Assembly (NCBI GenBank): GCA_900299555.1
Contig: OODV01000281.1
Span: forward strand, 1-64,000
Reading direction: 5' to 3'
Length of the DNA stretch: 64,000 nucleotides
Source of the DNA: an uncultured Endozoicomonas sp.
Lineage (GTDB): Bacteria; Pseudomonadota; Gammaproteobacteria; Pseudomonadales; Endozoicomonadaceae
A program made the translations under genes and the position numbers. Positions 48,469 through 57,261 of the stretch are shown piece by piece; the first letter of the stretch is position 1, and every line of letters begins with the position of its first letter. A model generated the notes under the pieces. The model saw only the letters and a program-made list of their open reading frames with translations, did no database searches and was not told where the DNA came from.

Positions 48469-49098
48469 TTGAAACACTTAAAACTCTTTCACCTCCTTAC
48501 GGGCCTTTTGGCATTTATTCTCGTCATTGCCAGCATCACCGGGCTGTATCAACCATCCCCTGCAACTGCTAACCCAAGCAATCCTGTTATTCCGTTGCTG
48601 CTTATGGCCGCCCTGGTTAATTTGATGTCAGGAGCCTACCTTAGCAGACGAAATGGCGTTCACCGATGGCTCCAGATAATCGGATCAATCCTGTTATTCT
48701 CAGCTATTGCCGCTGCAGTGGGCTTTGCCTATAACAACTCCCTAATGATTTCCGGAATTACACTTGACCAGATAACCCTATTTTCGATCAGTACTGGCAC
48801 CTTGTCTCATGTGTTAGCCAATCTTAACAACCTGTTTGCCTCACAGCCTGAGTTTTTTGACAACTCTGACTGGGAAAGCCATCACCGGGAAACTGGTTCT
48901 GTCAAATGGTTCAATGTCACTAAAGGGTTTGGCTTTATCACTCGAGATGTGGGTGATGATATATTTGTACACTATCGCGCCATTCGCGGTGAAGGCCACC
49001 GTACCCTGAGTGAGGGTCAACGAGTAGAGTTCACTGTAACAGAAAAAGAAAAAGGACTTCAGGCAGAAGATGTGATTGCCGCACCAAAAGGCAGATAA
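48469..49098 (+). CDS. Membrane-anchored cold-shock-domain protein
   Basis: 209 residues. Three to four hydrophobic helices (about 7-27, 41-60, 66-88, 100-118), then a CspA-type domain from about residue 141: [19 protein letters not shown] with RNP1 KGFGFI and RNP2 DIFVHY. The cold-shock domain binds single-stranded nucleic acid, so it is probably presented at the cytoplasmic face. The likely start is TTG, after AAAGGG. The two-codon frame ATG-CCT-TGA at 48464 overlaps that TTG and could couple translation. Such fusions exist in other gammaproteobacteria; function uncertain. Confidence 0.8.
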   Translation: MKHLKLFHLLTGLLAFILVIASITGLYQPSPATANPSNPVIPLLLMAALVNLMSGAYLSRRNGVHRWLQIIGSILLFSAIAAAVGFAYNNSLMISGITLDQITLFSISTGTLSHVLANLNNLFASQPEFFDNSDWESHHRETGSVKWFNVTKGFGFITRDVGDDIFVHYRAIRGEGHRTLSEGQRVEFTVTEKEKGLQAEDVIAAPKGR

Positions 49099-49162
49099 GC
49101 TTATCTTTTGGCTGGAGGCACTTGCCCCCAGTCAAAGGAATCAAAAGCTAATTGAATCACTA

Positions 49163-49363
49163 TCAATAGTGAGGAGGAGGCATCTCTTCCTGACTTTCCA
49201 GCTGATCAGCAGCCATCTCTTCAAATTGCTTTTTCAGCTGAGCAACGGCCTCCGTCAACCGCTCAATATCTCTCTGCTGCCGAGTCACCACTTCATTCAA
49301 TTGAGCTATCGTATCTTCCTGAAAACTCAACTGGGTTTGCAGTTCAAGCATTTCGTCTTGCAT
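49163..49363 (-). CDS. slyX: SlyX family protein
   Basis: 66 residues. Short coiled-coil protein (ELQTQLSFQEDTIAQLNEVV) with the typical C-terminal PPPHY. Function unknown in E. coli. It lies beside a HIT-domain gene, as in Pseudomonas. Confidence 0.9.
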   Translation of the reverse strand: MQDEMLELQTQLSFQEDTIAQLNEVVTRQQRDIERLTEAVAQLKKQFEEMAADQLESQEEMPPPHY

Positions 49364-49520
49364 AATTTGATACTCCCACAGGCAGCCAGCCGAACCACTT
49401 CCAGCAGATAAAAAAGACCCAGCAGCTCCACCTAAAGAGCGACTGGAAGTGGATTAATGTGCGCAGTCTACTCCTTGAACTTGAGCCTTCCAAATTTACC
49501 TTGTTACACCCTTTATTTGA

Positions 49521-49970
49521 TCAGGAACAGGCCCACTGAAAAGATTCCAAAGCAGCTATTCCGTCTTTCAGCTTTCTCATAAGTTCCGAAAGTTCTTCAT
49601 CTGTATAAGGCTGAGCAGGTTGCTTACCCCATACCGGTGCTGGCCAGGCTGTGTCATGGCTATAGCGAACTACATGATGAATATGGAGCTGTCGAACGAC
49701 ATTCCCAAGCGCTGCGACATTCATTTTTTCTGCTGAGAACAGTACCTGTAGCATTTCTGCAAGAAAAGATGACTCAAAAAGCAGTTGTTGCTGGGTAGTT
49801 TCATCCAATTGATAAATCTCTTCAGCCCCCTGAATACGGGGCACCAGAATAAACCATGGGTAATGGCTATCATTCATCAGCAGCAATCGACAAGCGGGAA
49901 AGTCACCAACCACTACACAATCTTTTGCCAGCTGGGGATCCAATTCAAAGTCATTCACACCGCAACCCAT
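49521..49970 (-). CDS. HIT-domain protein
   Basis: 149 residues. Histidine-triad hydrolase fold; the active-site segment is QLHIHHVVRY (HxHxH-type). FPACRLLLMNDSHYPWFILVPR forms the N-terminal strand part. Nucleotide phosphoramidase-type activity is expected of the family; substrate unknown. Confidence 0.9.
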   Translation of the reverse strand: MGCGVNDFELDPQLAKDCVVVGDFPACRLLLMNDSHYPWFILVPRIQGAEEIYQLDETTQQQLLFESSFLAEMLQVLFSAEKMNVAALGNVVRQLHIHHVVRYSHDTAWPAPVWGKQPAQPYTDEELSELMRKLKDGIAALESFQWACS

Positions 49971-50180
49971 CCACTGAAAAAAATATAAGGTTTGTTTTCA
50001 AAAGAACCGTAAAGTTCCATTCCACCTGTAAAACCAGAATTGTTTGAATTGATCAAGGATATTTACGACAAATGCTCAACAACAGGGGATTTTGAAACAG
50101 CGGTTGGTATAATAACCGCTTGGCCTTAAAATAGCGCTTTAATTGACACCCCTTTTTTGAACAGCCCGGTAACACAACAC

Positions 50181-51899
50181 ATGAGAACCAGTCAGTACCT
50201 GATTCCAACCCTCAAGGAGACACCTGCCGATGCGGTAGTGATCAGCCATCAGCTGATGCTGCGCGCCGGCATGATCCGTAAACTGGCGTCCGGCCTTTAT
50301 ACCTGGCTGCCACTGGGTCTGAAAGTCCTGCAAAAAGTTGAAAATATCGTTCGGGAAGAGATGAACCGCTCCGGTGCACTGGAAACGCTGATGCCCGCTG
50401 TTCAACCAGCTGAATTATGGCAGGAAACCGGTCGATGGGATCAGTTTGGCTCCGAATTGCTTCGTTTTAAGGACCGCCATGGCCGTGACTTTATAATTGG
50501 TCCAACCCATGAAGAAGTCATCACAGATATTGCCCGCAATGATCTAAACAGCTACAAGCAACTGCCCATTAATCTGTACCAGATTCAGACTAAATTCCGC
50601 GATGAACGCCGCCCCCGTTTTGGCCTGATGCGCTGCCGTGAATTCCTGATGAAAGATGGATACTCTTTCCATGCTTCCGAAGAATGTCTGAAAGCAGAAT
50701 ATCAGAATATGCACGATACCTATTGCCGCATATTTGACCGCCTCGGCCTTGAGTACCGTCCAGTGCAGGCTGACAGCGGGGCTATCGGTGGCAGTGGTTC
50801 CCAGGAGTTCCACGTACTGGCTGAGTCTGGTGAAGACGCTATTGTTTTCAGTGATCAGAGCGACTATGCCGCCAATATTGAGAAAGCTGAAGCTCTGGCT
50901 CCGAAAGGTGATCGCCCAGAACCATCTGAAGAGATGAAACTGATTGATACACCCGATGCCAAAACAATCGATCAACTGGTAGAGCAATTCAATCTGCCTG
51001 TTGAGAAAACCATCAAAACCCTGATTGTTTCTGCGGCAGAAGAAGCCGACTATGAGTTTGTCGCCCTGCTGATTCGCGGTGATCATGAGCTGAACGAAAT
51101 CAAAGCGGAAAACCTTGCCGACGTAGCCTCTCCACTGCAATTTGCTACAGATGAAGAGATCAAATCAATCATGGGTGCTGGCGCGGGCTCTCTTGGTCCT
51201 GTGAATAGCCCTATCCCTGTGATTGTGGATCGTACTGTCGCCAAAATGGCGGATTTCGGTGCCGGTGCCAATATCGAAGGCAAACACTATTTCGGTATTA
51301 ACTGGGATCGTGATTGTTCTTTCAGCCGCATTGAAGACTTGCGCAACATCCAGGAAGGCGACCCAAGCCCTTGCGGTAAAGGCACATTGTTTATCAAGCG
51401 CGGTATTGAGGTCGGGCATATCTTCCAGCTGGGCACCAAATACAGCGAGTCAATGAATGCCACGGTTCTCAGTGACAACGGCAAAAGCATTCCACTGGCC
51501 ATGGGTTGCTATGGCATTGGCGTATCCAGAACGGTTGCTGCCTCCATTGAGCAAAACTATGATGATCGCGGCATCATCTGGCCGGAAGCCATTGCGCCTT
51601 TTCAGATAGCGCTGGTACCTCTGAAGATTGAAAAATCCGAAGTCGTTCGTAATGCTGCGGAAAAAATGTACCAAGAACTGACTGAAGCGGGCTTTGAAGT
51701 TCTGATGGACGATAGAAAAGCTAGTCCTGGGGTGAAGTTTGCCGATATGGAACTTATTGGTATTCCCCATCGCGTCGTGCTCAGCGACCGTGGACTGGCC
51801 GATGGAATGGTGGAATATAAACACCGAACAGCCACAGATAAAGAAGATATTCAGATCAGTGAAATTATTGACTTACTCAAAAAACGTACCAGCCCGTAA
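50181..51899 (+). CDS. proS: Prolyl-tRNA synthetase ProS
   Basis: 572 residues. Bacterial-type class II synthetase with an editing insertion. The start [18 protein letters not shown] is the family N terminus, followed by motif 2 ([19 protein letters not shown]), the INS editing domain (about 225-400) and a C-terminal anticodon-binding domain. An in-frame TTG eight codons earlier is rejected because the family starts at MRTSQ. Confidence 0.97.
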   Translation: MRTSQYLIPTLKETPADAVVISHQLMLRAGMIRKLASGLYTWLPLGLKVLQKVENIVREEMNRSGALETLMPAVQPAELWQETGRWDQFGSELLRFKDRHGRDFIIGPTHEEVITDIARNDLNSYKQLPINLYQIQTKFRDERRPRFGLMRCREFLMKDGYSFHASEECLKAEYQNMHDTYCRIFDRLGLEYRPVQADSGAIGGSGSQEFHVLAESGEDAIVFSDQSDYAANIEKAEALAPKGDRPEPSEEMKLIDTPDAKTIDQLVEQFNLPVEKTIKTLIVSAAEEADYEFVALLIRGDHELNEIKAENLADVASPLQFATDEEIKSIMGAGAGSLGPVNSPIPVIVDRTVAKMADFGAGANIEGKHYFGINWDRDCSFSRIEDLRNIQEGDPSPCGKGTLFIKRGIEVGHIFQLGTKYSESMNATVLSDNGKSIPLAMGCYGIGVSRTVAASIEQNYDDRGIIWPEAIAPFQIALVPLKIEKSEVVRNAAEKMYQELTEAGFEVLMDDRKASPGVKFADMELIGIPHRVVLSDRGLADGMVEYKHRTATDKEDIQISEIIDLLKKRTSP

Positions 51900-52482
51900 A
51901 GCGCTGAATAAACAAGGAGTCCCCAAAGCGCTCATCTGCGCCTTGGGGTTGTTTATAGCCTCAATATCTCCAGCAGGCTGGAGTCAACCCAGTCACCCAG
52001 CACTGGACATTCTCGATAAAACACTTGAAAACCCTGATAGCTTTGCCAAAGATTTCGAAACTCAGGTCTGGTTGATGGATATGTCCACCCGGCTGACAAA
52101 ATACATCGATGATCCGGAGTTGCGCTATGAGCTTTTAAAGCTGGTTCATGAGGAAGCAACCAGAGCTGAACTACCTCCAGAGCTGCTTTTGGCTCTGATT
52201 CATACTGAATCGACTTTCAACCCTTATGCAGTATCTTCTGCTGGAGCTCTTGGCCTTATGCAGGTCATGCCTTTCTGGAAGGTAGTGATTGGTCAAAAAC
52301 ATGATAATCTGTTAAACCTGCAAACCAATATCCGCTATGGGGTGACGATTCTCAGTCATTATCTGGAGAAGGAAAAAGGTAACCTTACCAGGGCTCTAGC
52401 AAGATATAACGGTAGCCTTGGTAAAACATGGTATCCCGAGAGAGTATACACAAACCTTGAACGCCATTGGCAGAGTAATTAA
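51859..52482 (+). CDS. Lytic transglycosylase (SLT domain)
   Basis: 207 residues from a GTG start that lies inside the end of proS, in another frame (40 bases overlap). The N terminus [10 protein letters not shown] leads to a signal-like hydrophobic stretch [17 protein letters not shown]. The SLT domain follows: catalytic glutamate in [20 protein letters not shown], then LMQVMPF and LARYNGS. It cleaves peptidoglycan glycosidic bonds in the periplasm. The exact start is uncertain, as no ATG with a good ribosome site exists. The stop overlaps acyP convergently by four bases. Confidence 0.85.
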   Translation: MKLLTYSKNVPARKALNKQGVPKALICALGLFIASISPAGWSQPSHPALDILDKTLENPDSFAKDFETQVWLMDMSTRLTKYIDDPELRYELLKLVHEEATRAELPPELLLALIHTESTFNPYAVSSAGALGLMQVMPFWKVVIGQKHDNLLNLQTNIRYGVTILSHYLEKEKGNLTRALARYNGSLGKTWYPERVYTNLERHWQSN

Positions 52483-52751
52483 CCCGTGGAAAATGAGTCA
52501 AATTCCTGCAGGGATTCTTCTGCAATCGTTATATTGACCACCTTGGCTAAAGGTGGTCCTTTATGAAGCCACAACTCCAATTTCTCCACAGCATCCAGTG
52601 GACCACACATTAATACTTCTACCCGGCCATCCGGCAGATTTCTTGCCCAGCCACTAATGCCCAAACGACGGGCTCTCTCATGGGTCGAGCCTCGAAACCA
52701 GACGCCCTGTACCCGACCTTCAACAAATGCCCTTTTACAAATATCACCCAT
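52479..52751 (-). CDS. acyP: Acylphosphatase
   Basis: 90 residues. Small hydrolase of acyl phosphates. The active-site arginine lies in VEGRVQGVWFRGST and the asparagine in GWARNLPDGRVEV. Its start overlaps the TlpA-like gene by eight bases, so the two are in one operon. Confidence 0.94.
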   Translation of the reverse strand: MGDICKRAFVEGRVQGVWFRGSTHERARRLGISGWARNLPDGRVEVLMCGPLDAVEKLELWLHKGPPLAKVVNITIAEESLQEFDSFSTG

Positions 52752-53244
52752 TAGAGGACTCTTCCCGCTGTTGTAGAGTTAGCGACTGACTTAGCTGTTG
52801 AACCTGCTCTTCAAGACTTTGCTTAGTCTGTGGGCCAAACAATTTGGCCATTACTTTGCCTTTTGGCGAAATAATATAGGTCGCAGGCAAAACCTGGGGA
52901 GGAGGAACATTCAACTCTGTCAGTGGGGACTCCTGCAGCACAGGAAAACGGATATCCAGTGCTTTTGCCTTATTGACCAGTGACTCCCCCTGACTGCTGT
53001 CAAAGTCGACACCAAGCACTCGAACCTGACCATCACTGGCCAGCTCATTCAATTCTGGCACTTCATCACGGCAGGGATCACACCATTCCGCCCAGAAATT
53101 AAGAGCCAGCCACTGCCCCTGCTCACTGGCAAGGGAGACCGGTTCCCCATTTAAATCAGTAAAGGTAACTGGTTTGGTACAGGCCACCAGAGCACTGAAC
53201 AGTAAAAAAACCAGAAAGTATTCCAACGTTTTTTTTATCTTCAC
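52744..53244 (-). CDS. TlpA-like thiol-disulfide oxidoreductase lipoprotein
   Basis: 166 residues. A lipoprotein-type signal (LVFLLFSALVAC, lipobox-like) and a thioredoxin fold with WCDPC in NFWAEWCDPCRDEVPELN. Periplasm-facing redox protein, perhaps for cytochrome c or general disulfide reduction. The GTG at 53244 with GGAGG five bases upstream is a better start than the ATG 15 codons before it. Confidence 0.87.
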   Translation of the reverse strand: MKIKKTLEYFLVFLLFSALVACTKPVTFTDLNGEPVSLASEQGQWLALNFWAEWCDPCRDEVPELNELASDGQVRVLGVDFDSSQGESLVNKAKALDIRFPVLQESPLTELNVPPPQVLPATYIISPKGKVMAKLFGPQTKQSLEEQVQQLSQSLTLQQREESSNG

Positions 53245-53333
53245 GAATACCTCCAGACACACACTTTCACCACTGAGGGGTACAGACATAAGAATACCTG
53301 CACCCCTTCCGTAAAGTCAGCTTGTTAAAGCCA

Positions 53334-54518
53334 TTAGCCAATAAAAGCGGCTTTGCCAGCCGATTCGAGGGCAACTTCCCGTGCCAGCTCAACAGACTCA
53401 GACGACGCAAGCACCACCCCCATCCGTCTAGCCCCCTGCAGCTCAGGCTTACCAAACAGACGCAATTCAGTATTAGCCACAGACAGCACCTGATCAAGAT
53501 TCTCAAAGGCCGGACTTATGGAGTTTCCACTGACCTTAATAACTGCCGATGCTGAAGGGCGATATTGACTGATGCCAGGCACCGGCAATCCCAAAATAGC
53601 ACGAACATGCAGTGCGAACTCACTGAGATTCTGGGAAATCATGGTGACCATACCCGTGTCATGGGGTCTTGGCGATACTTCATTAAAGAAGACATCATCG
53701 CCTTTAATGAATAGCTCTACCCCAAAAACACCATAACCTCCAAGCGCATCGGTAATAGCTCCGGCAATCCGTTCAGCTTCCGCCAAGGCCGCGGATGACA
53801 TCTGCTGAGGTTGCCAGGACTCAACATAGTCGCCGTCTTTCTGCCGATGACCAATCGGTGGACAGAAAAGCATTCCTTGACGTGAACGGACCGTCAGCAG
53901 AGTTATCTCATAGTCAAACTCAATAAAACCTTCAACAATTACGCGGGTCTTTGCAGCCCGACCTGACTCAAGCGCATGCTTCCAGGCAGTCGCAACATCT
54001 GCTGCTTCACGCAGCACACTCTGCCCTTTACCAGAAGAACTCATCACTGGCTTAACCACATTGGGAAAACCAACCCAGTCTGCTGCTTCTTTTAATGCCT
54101 GTTCTGATTCAGCAAAACGGTAGGCCGATGTGGGCAGTCCAAGTTCTTCAGCAGCCAGACGACGAATACCTTCACGATCCATGGTCAGCTGTGTAGCCCG
54201 GGCACAGGGAACAACAACACTGGTTCCTGCCTTTTCAATATCCACCAGAACATCAGTAGCAATGGCTTCAATTTCCGGAACGATATAGTGCGGTTTTTCT
54301 TCCTCGATCAATGCTGACAGGGCTTCGCGGTTCAGCATGTCAATGACATGACTGCGGTGAGCCACTTGCATAGCAGGCGCATTGGCATAGCGATCTACTG
54401 CAATGACTTCAACACCCAGACGCTGAAACTCAATGGCAACTTCTTTGCCCAGCTCGCCTGCACCCAGCAATAACACACGGGTCGCTGACAACGCCAAAGG
54501 TGTTCCGATTGATACCAT
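53334..54518 (-). CDS. purT: Formate-dependent GAR formyltransferase PurT
   Basis: 394 residues. ATP-grasp enzyme converting GAR to FGAR with formate, an alternative to PurN in purine synthesis. [15 protein letters not shown] is the N-terminal GAR-binding part; the ATP-grasp region includes [27 protein letters not shown] lies near the end. The ATG start fits the family. Confidence 0.96.
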   Translation of the reverse strand: MVSIGTPLALSATRVLLLGAGELGKEVAIEFQRLGVEVIAVDRYANAPAMQVAHRSHVIDMLNREALSALIEEEKPHYIVPEIEAIATDVLVDIEKAGTSVVVPCARATQLTMDREGIRRLAAEELGLPTSAYRFAESEQALKEAADWVGFPNVVKPVMSSSGKGQSVLREAADVATAWKHALESGRAAKTRVIVEGFIEFDYEITLLTVRSRQGMLFCPPIGHRQKDGDYVESWQPQQMSSAALAEAERIAGAITDALGGYGVFGVELFIKGDDVFFNEVSPRPHDTGMVTMISQNLSEFALHVRAILGLPVPGISQYRPSASAVIKVSGNSISPAFENLDQVLSVANTELRLFGKPELQGARRMGVVLASSESVELAREVALESAGKAAFIG

Positions 54519-54544
54519 CAGGTATTACTCCAGAGGATTTACCC

Positions 54545-54630
54545 CCGTCATACTTGAAGCTCCCGGGATGTAGGCAAAGCCCTCTTGCCCCTATCTGCAA
54601 CTCCAATTACTTCGGGTATAGTGGTGGGAT
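54545..54630. repeat. Possible dispersed intergenic repeat
   Basis: CCGTCATACTTGAAG at the left and CTTCGGGTATAGT at the right are weak inverted ends around ~50 bases, resembling short repeats found between genes in gammaproteobacteria. Only one copy was seen here. Confidence 0.3.
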
Positions 54631-54684
54631 GATCAGGGCATTATTTTGCTGATCAATCACTTCTAGAGCAATAGAATCCACTCG

Positions 54685-55920
54685 TCATTTAGACAATAAC
54701 TGATCCAGTGAACAATCCAGTGCTTCCAAACGAGCATTGTTCACTGCCTGAGCTCTTTGAACTAACTCAGAGAGCCAATTAGGTTCATCAGTAATGAGTA
54801 TATTCTGAAGCTGCTCATCCTGAGGCATCGGCCAGGGCAACTGCTCACAGAAAGCAAACAGGCTGATCTGCCGAAGGTCCTTGGCCAGAATCCATTCACC
54901 ACCATCGTTTTTACTGATCAAACCCATTTCCATCAGCCGGGAGGTATGACATTCCCAGTCATCAAGAGAAACCGGAAGGTCACGTTTCTGCAGATCGGTG
55001 TAATGTAACCCCTGCCCCTGCTCAAACTTTTCCTGCAACTGCTTGAGGATTAATAAAATCGAAATCAGCGGGTGTGGGCGCTCACCACGGGACTGCTTAC
55101 CATAAAGGTCAAGCGATCGGACCAGCACCGCCCCGAACAGCACCATCAACCAACTGAGATACACCCAGAGCAGAAAGAGAGGCACAGCGGCAAAGGCACC
55201 GTAAATCAGATGATAGGTAGGCGACAAAGTAATAAACAAGGTAAAGCCGACCTTGGCCAGTTCAACCAGAATGGCGACAAACACCGCACCAACCAGCGCA
55301 TGCCGAACTGGTACCTTTCTGTTCGGCACAGCCGTATACAGCAAGGTAAGAACCAATGTGCTCAGGCAAACAGGCATCAGGCGCAGAAGCCACTGTTCTC
55401 CTCCCAGAATGGCCGTGGTATCAGAAACCAGCTTAAGAGAAGCAAGATAGGAAGTAGCAAGAAAGCCTGCACTCAACAGAACCGGCCCCAGACTGAGAAT
55501 GGCCCAGTACAGTAAAAATCCGGACATTCCCCGACGCACATGCGTCACCTGCCAGATATTATTCAGCGCCTTATCAATGGTTCTCAACATCAGAAAGGAA
55601 GTGACCAACAGGAAGGCGATACCAATACTGGTTAATTTTCTGGCCTGTTTGGAAAAATCATTCAGATAGGATTGAACCATCTCCCCGGTAGACGGGACAA
55701 AACTCTCGAAGATAAAGTTCTGAATGGAGTCTCCAACATCCTGAAGGCTGGGTACCGCTGAGAGGATGCTGTAGGTCACTGTCATCAATGGCACAACAGC
55801 AAACAGAGTTGTATAGGTCAGTGCCGCTGCATTTTCTATACAACGGTTATCCAGAAAGCGTTTAATAACCGCCGTGACAAAACTTTTGAGAGACAACCAG
55901 AGTTGAGGAACCATTGCCAT
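54685..55920 (-). CDS. yihY: YihY-family inner membrane protein
   Basis: 411 residues. YihY (UPF0761, formerly misnamed RNase BN). About six transmembrane helices; NAAALTYTTLFAVVPLM and YGAFAAVPLFLLWVYLSW are family segments. A soluble C-terminal region (about 290-411) is winged-helix-like. The ATG at 55920 with AGGAAG upstream is preferred over a start 13 codons earlier. Function unknown. Confidence 0.9.
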   Translation of the reverse strand: MAMVPQLWLSLKSFVTAVIKRFLDNRCIENAAALTYTTLFAVVPLMTVTYSILSAVPSLQDVGDSIQNFIFESFVPSTGEMVQSYLNDFSKQARKLTSIGIAFLLVTSFLMLRTIDKALNNIWQVTHVRRGMSGFLLYWAILSLGPVLLSAGFLATSYLASLKLVSDTTAILGGEQWLLRLMPVCLSTLVLTLLYTAVPNRKVPVRHALVGAVFVAILVELAKVGFTLFITLSPTYHLIYGAFAAVPLFLLWVYLSWLMVLFGAVLVRSLDLYGKQSRGERPHPLISILLILKQLQEKFEQGQGLHYTDLQKRDLPVSLDDWECHTSRLMEMGLISKNDGGEWILAKDLRQISLFAFCEQLPWPMPQDEQLQNILITDEPNWLSELVQRAQAVNNARLEALDCSLDQLLSK

Positions 55921-56164
55921 AAAAAAACTTCCTGTCATGCGGAGTAACCATGCTATCAAACCATCTGGGAAAAATCTGTTTCCATTAATAAAAAATCGCA
56001 GTTAAGTCTCAGACTCTATTGACCCAATTCAGACCACAGAACAGCCAGAACTGCCTTGGCGCGAGCAGAGTGTGTCTGCGAAGAAATTTGGCCATATTCT
56101 GAAGTGGACCTAGGCAATAAAACAGCCTGAGTGTAAGTTAAGCTCTGCCCGTAAGTCATACAGA

Positions 56165-56550
56165 ATCAGGCTGCCTGATTAAAATACAACTCGACAGGTG
56201 TGTTATTGTCCAGACCCTGATGAGGACACTCAGAGTTATACAACTGAAAATAGCTCTTCAGCTCCTGCTTGGTCCGTGTTGAAAATCTCTGGTGTACCAA
56301 AACGATCCAGAGCTTCCTCAAGGGTGTCCACACAGAAATCTGCATCCATGATGTTAGATAGTCGTCAGGCTAGAACTCGACGACTGAGCCAATCCATAAT
56401 GGCTATCAAATACATAAAACCGAGTTCCATGGGAATATAAGTGATATCTGTCGTCCACACCTGGTTGACTGGTTCCATCTCGCAGGCAGGCTCAAAACGC
56501 ATACGGCTAACGCCACTAAATTTCATGGTTGTGATGTTTGGATTGACTTG
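56165..56550 (-). mobile_element. IS3-family transposase fragments
   Basis: The minus strand encodes NQVWTTDITYIPMELGFMYL and IAIMDWLSRRVLA (the DDE-type IS3 OrfB core), then DADFCVDTLEEAL and a C-terminal YNSECPHQGLDNNTPVELYF piece. Frameshifts and an internal deletion make it inactive. Confidence 0.8.
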
Positions 56551-56830
56551 CAGCAGAAGAATTTCTTTGCCTTTCATGACATTCATAACGGTTGTTTTAC
56601 TGACACCAGGCACCCTGATGGCATCTCTGATGCCACTGCTATTAATGGCCATTTTAACAATGGCTTTCTCGATGTCCCTGTTGCATGCCCAGCAATGATA
56701 TTCAAGCATGAACGACTTGGTTTTACAGCCTTGATTCTGGCAGAAGTGACGCTGATCACCTTTGCACCCTTTGTGATATCGACCAATGAAAGGGAGGTTG
56801 CAGCCTGGGCTGCTTTACTTCAACAAGACA
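56551..56830 (-). mobile_element. IS1-family InsA-like remnant
   Basis: The minus strand encodes GCKGDQRHFCQNQGCK and a KAIVKMAINSSGIRDAIRV-type segment, typical of the InsA zinc-finger and helix-turn-helix protein of IS1. It is fused in frame to the IS3 fragment. No InsB follows. Confidence 0.65.
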
Positions 56831-56904
56831 CGTCATGAGACGTATATAATGAGTACAGAAAATTTTTCAGTATAAAAATGTGCTTACCCACACATTTGCC
56901 CACT

Positions 56905-57178
56905 ACTCCTATGGATATCCGTAAAGCGATCTATACGACGAATGCGATAGACTCCTTGAACAGTGTGATCCGTGTAAGGCACTTAACAATCGGAACGTCT
57001 TCCCAACAAATGACTCCGCGAAGAAGGTGCTCTACCTTTCCATTCAGGATGCTTCAAGTAAATGGATGATGCCGATCAGAAACTGGAAAGTGGCCTTAAA
57101 CAAGTTTTTGATTCTGTTTGAAGACCGCACAGCCAACTATATTAACTGAGGCAGAAGCACAGTTAAATTTACACTCTC
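56905..57178 (+). mobile_element. IS256-family transposase C-terminal remnant (second copy)
   Basis: Encodes MDIRKAIYTTNAIDSLNSVI, then (after frameshifts) MPIRNWKVALNKFLILFEDR, and ends at the IS256 terminus. The same remnant occurs at 14556-14824. It is not functional. Confidence 0.82.
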
Positions 57179-57261
57179 CTCATTTCACATGGCTATACGG
57201 CAATATCATCATTATTTGCTCACATTTTTTCACTAATCCATAATCTATCGGGTTGATATAA

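Noticed and set aside
50110..50130. TATAAT promoter before proS
   Set aside because: A TATAAT is visible in GGTATAATAACC, but no -35 element at suitable spacing could be identified, so no promoter is claimed.
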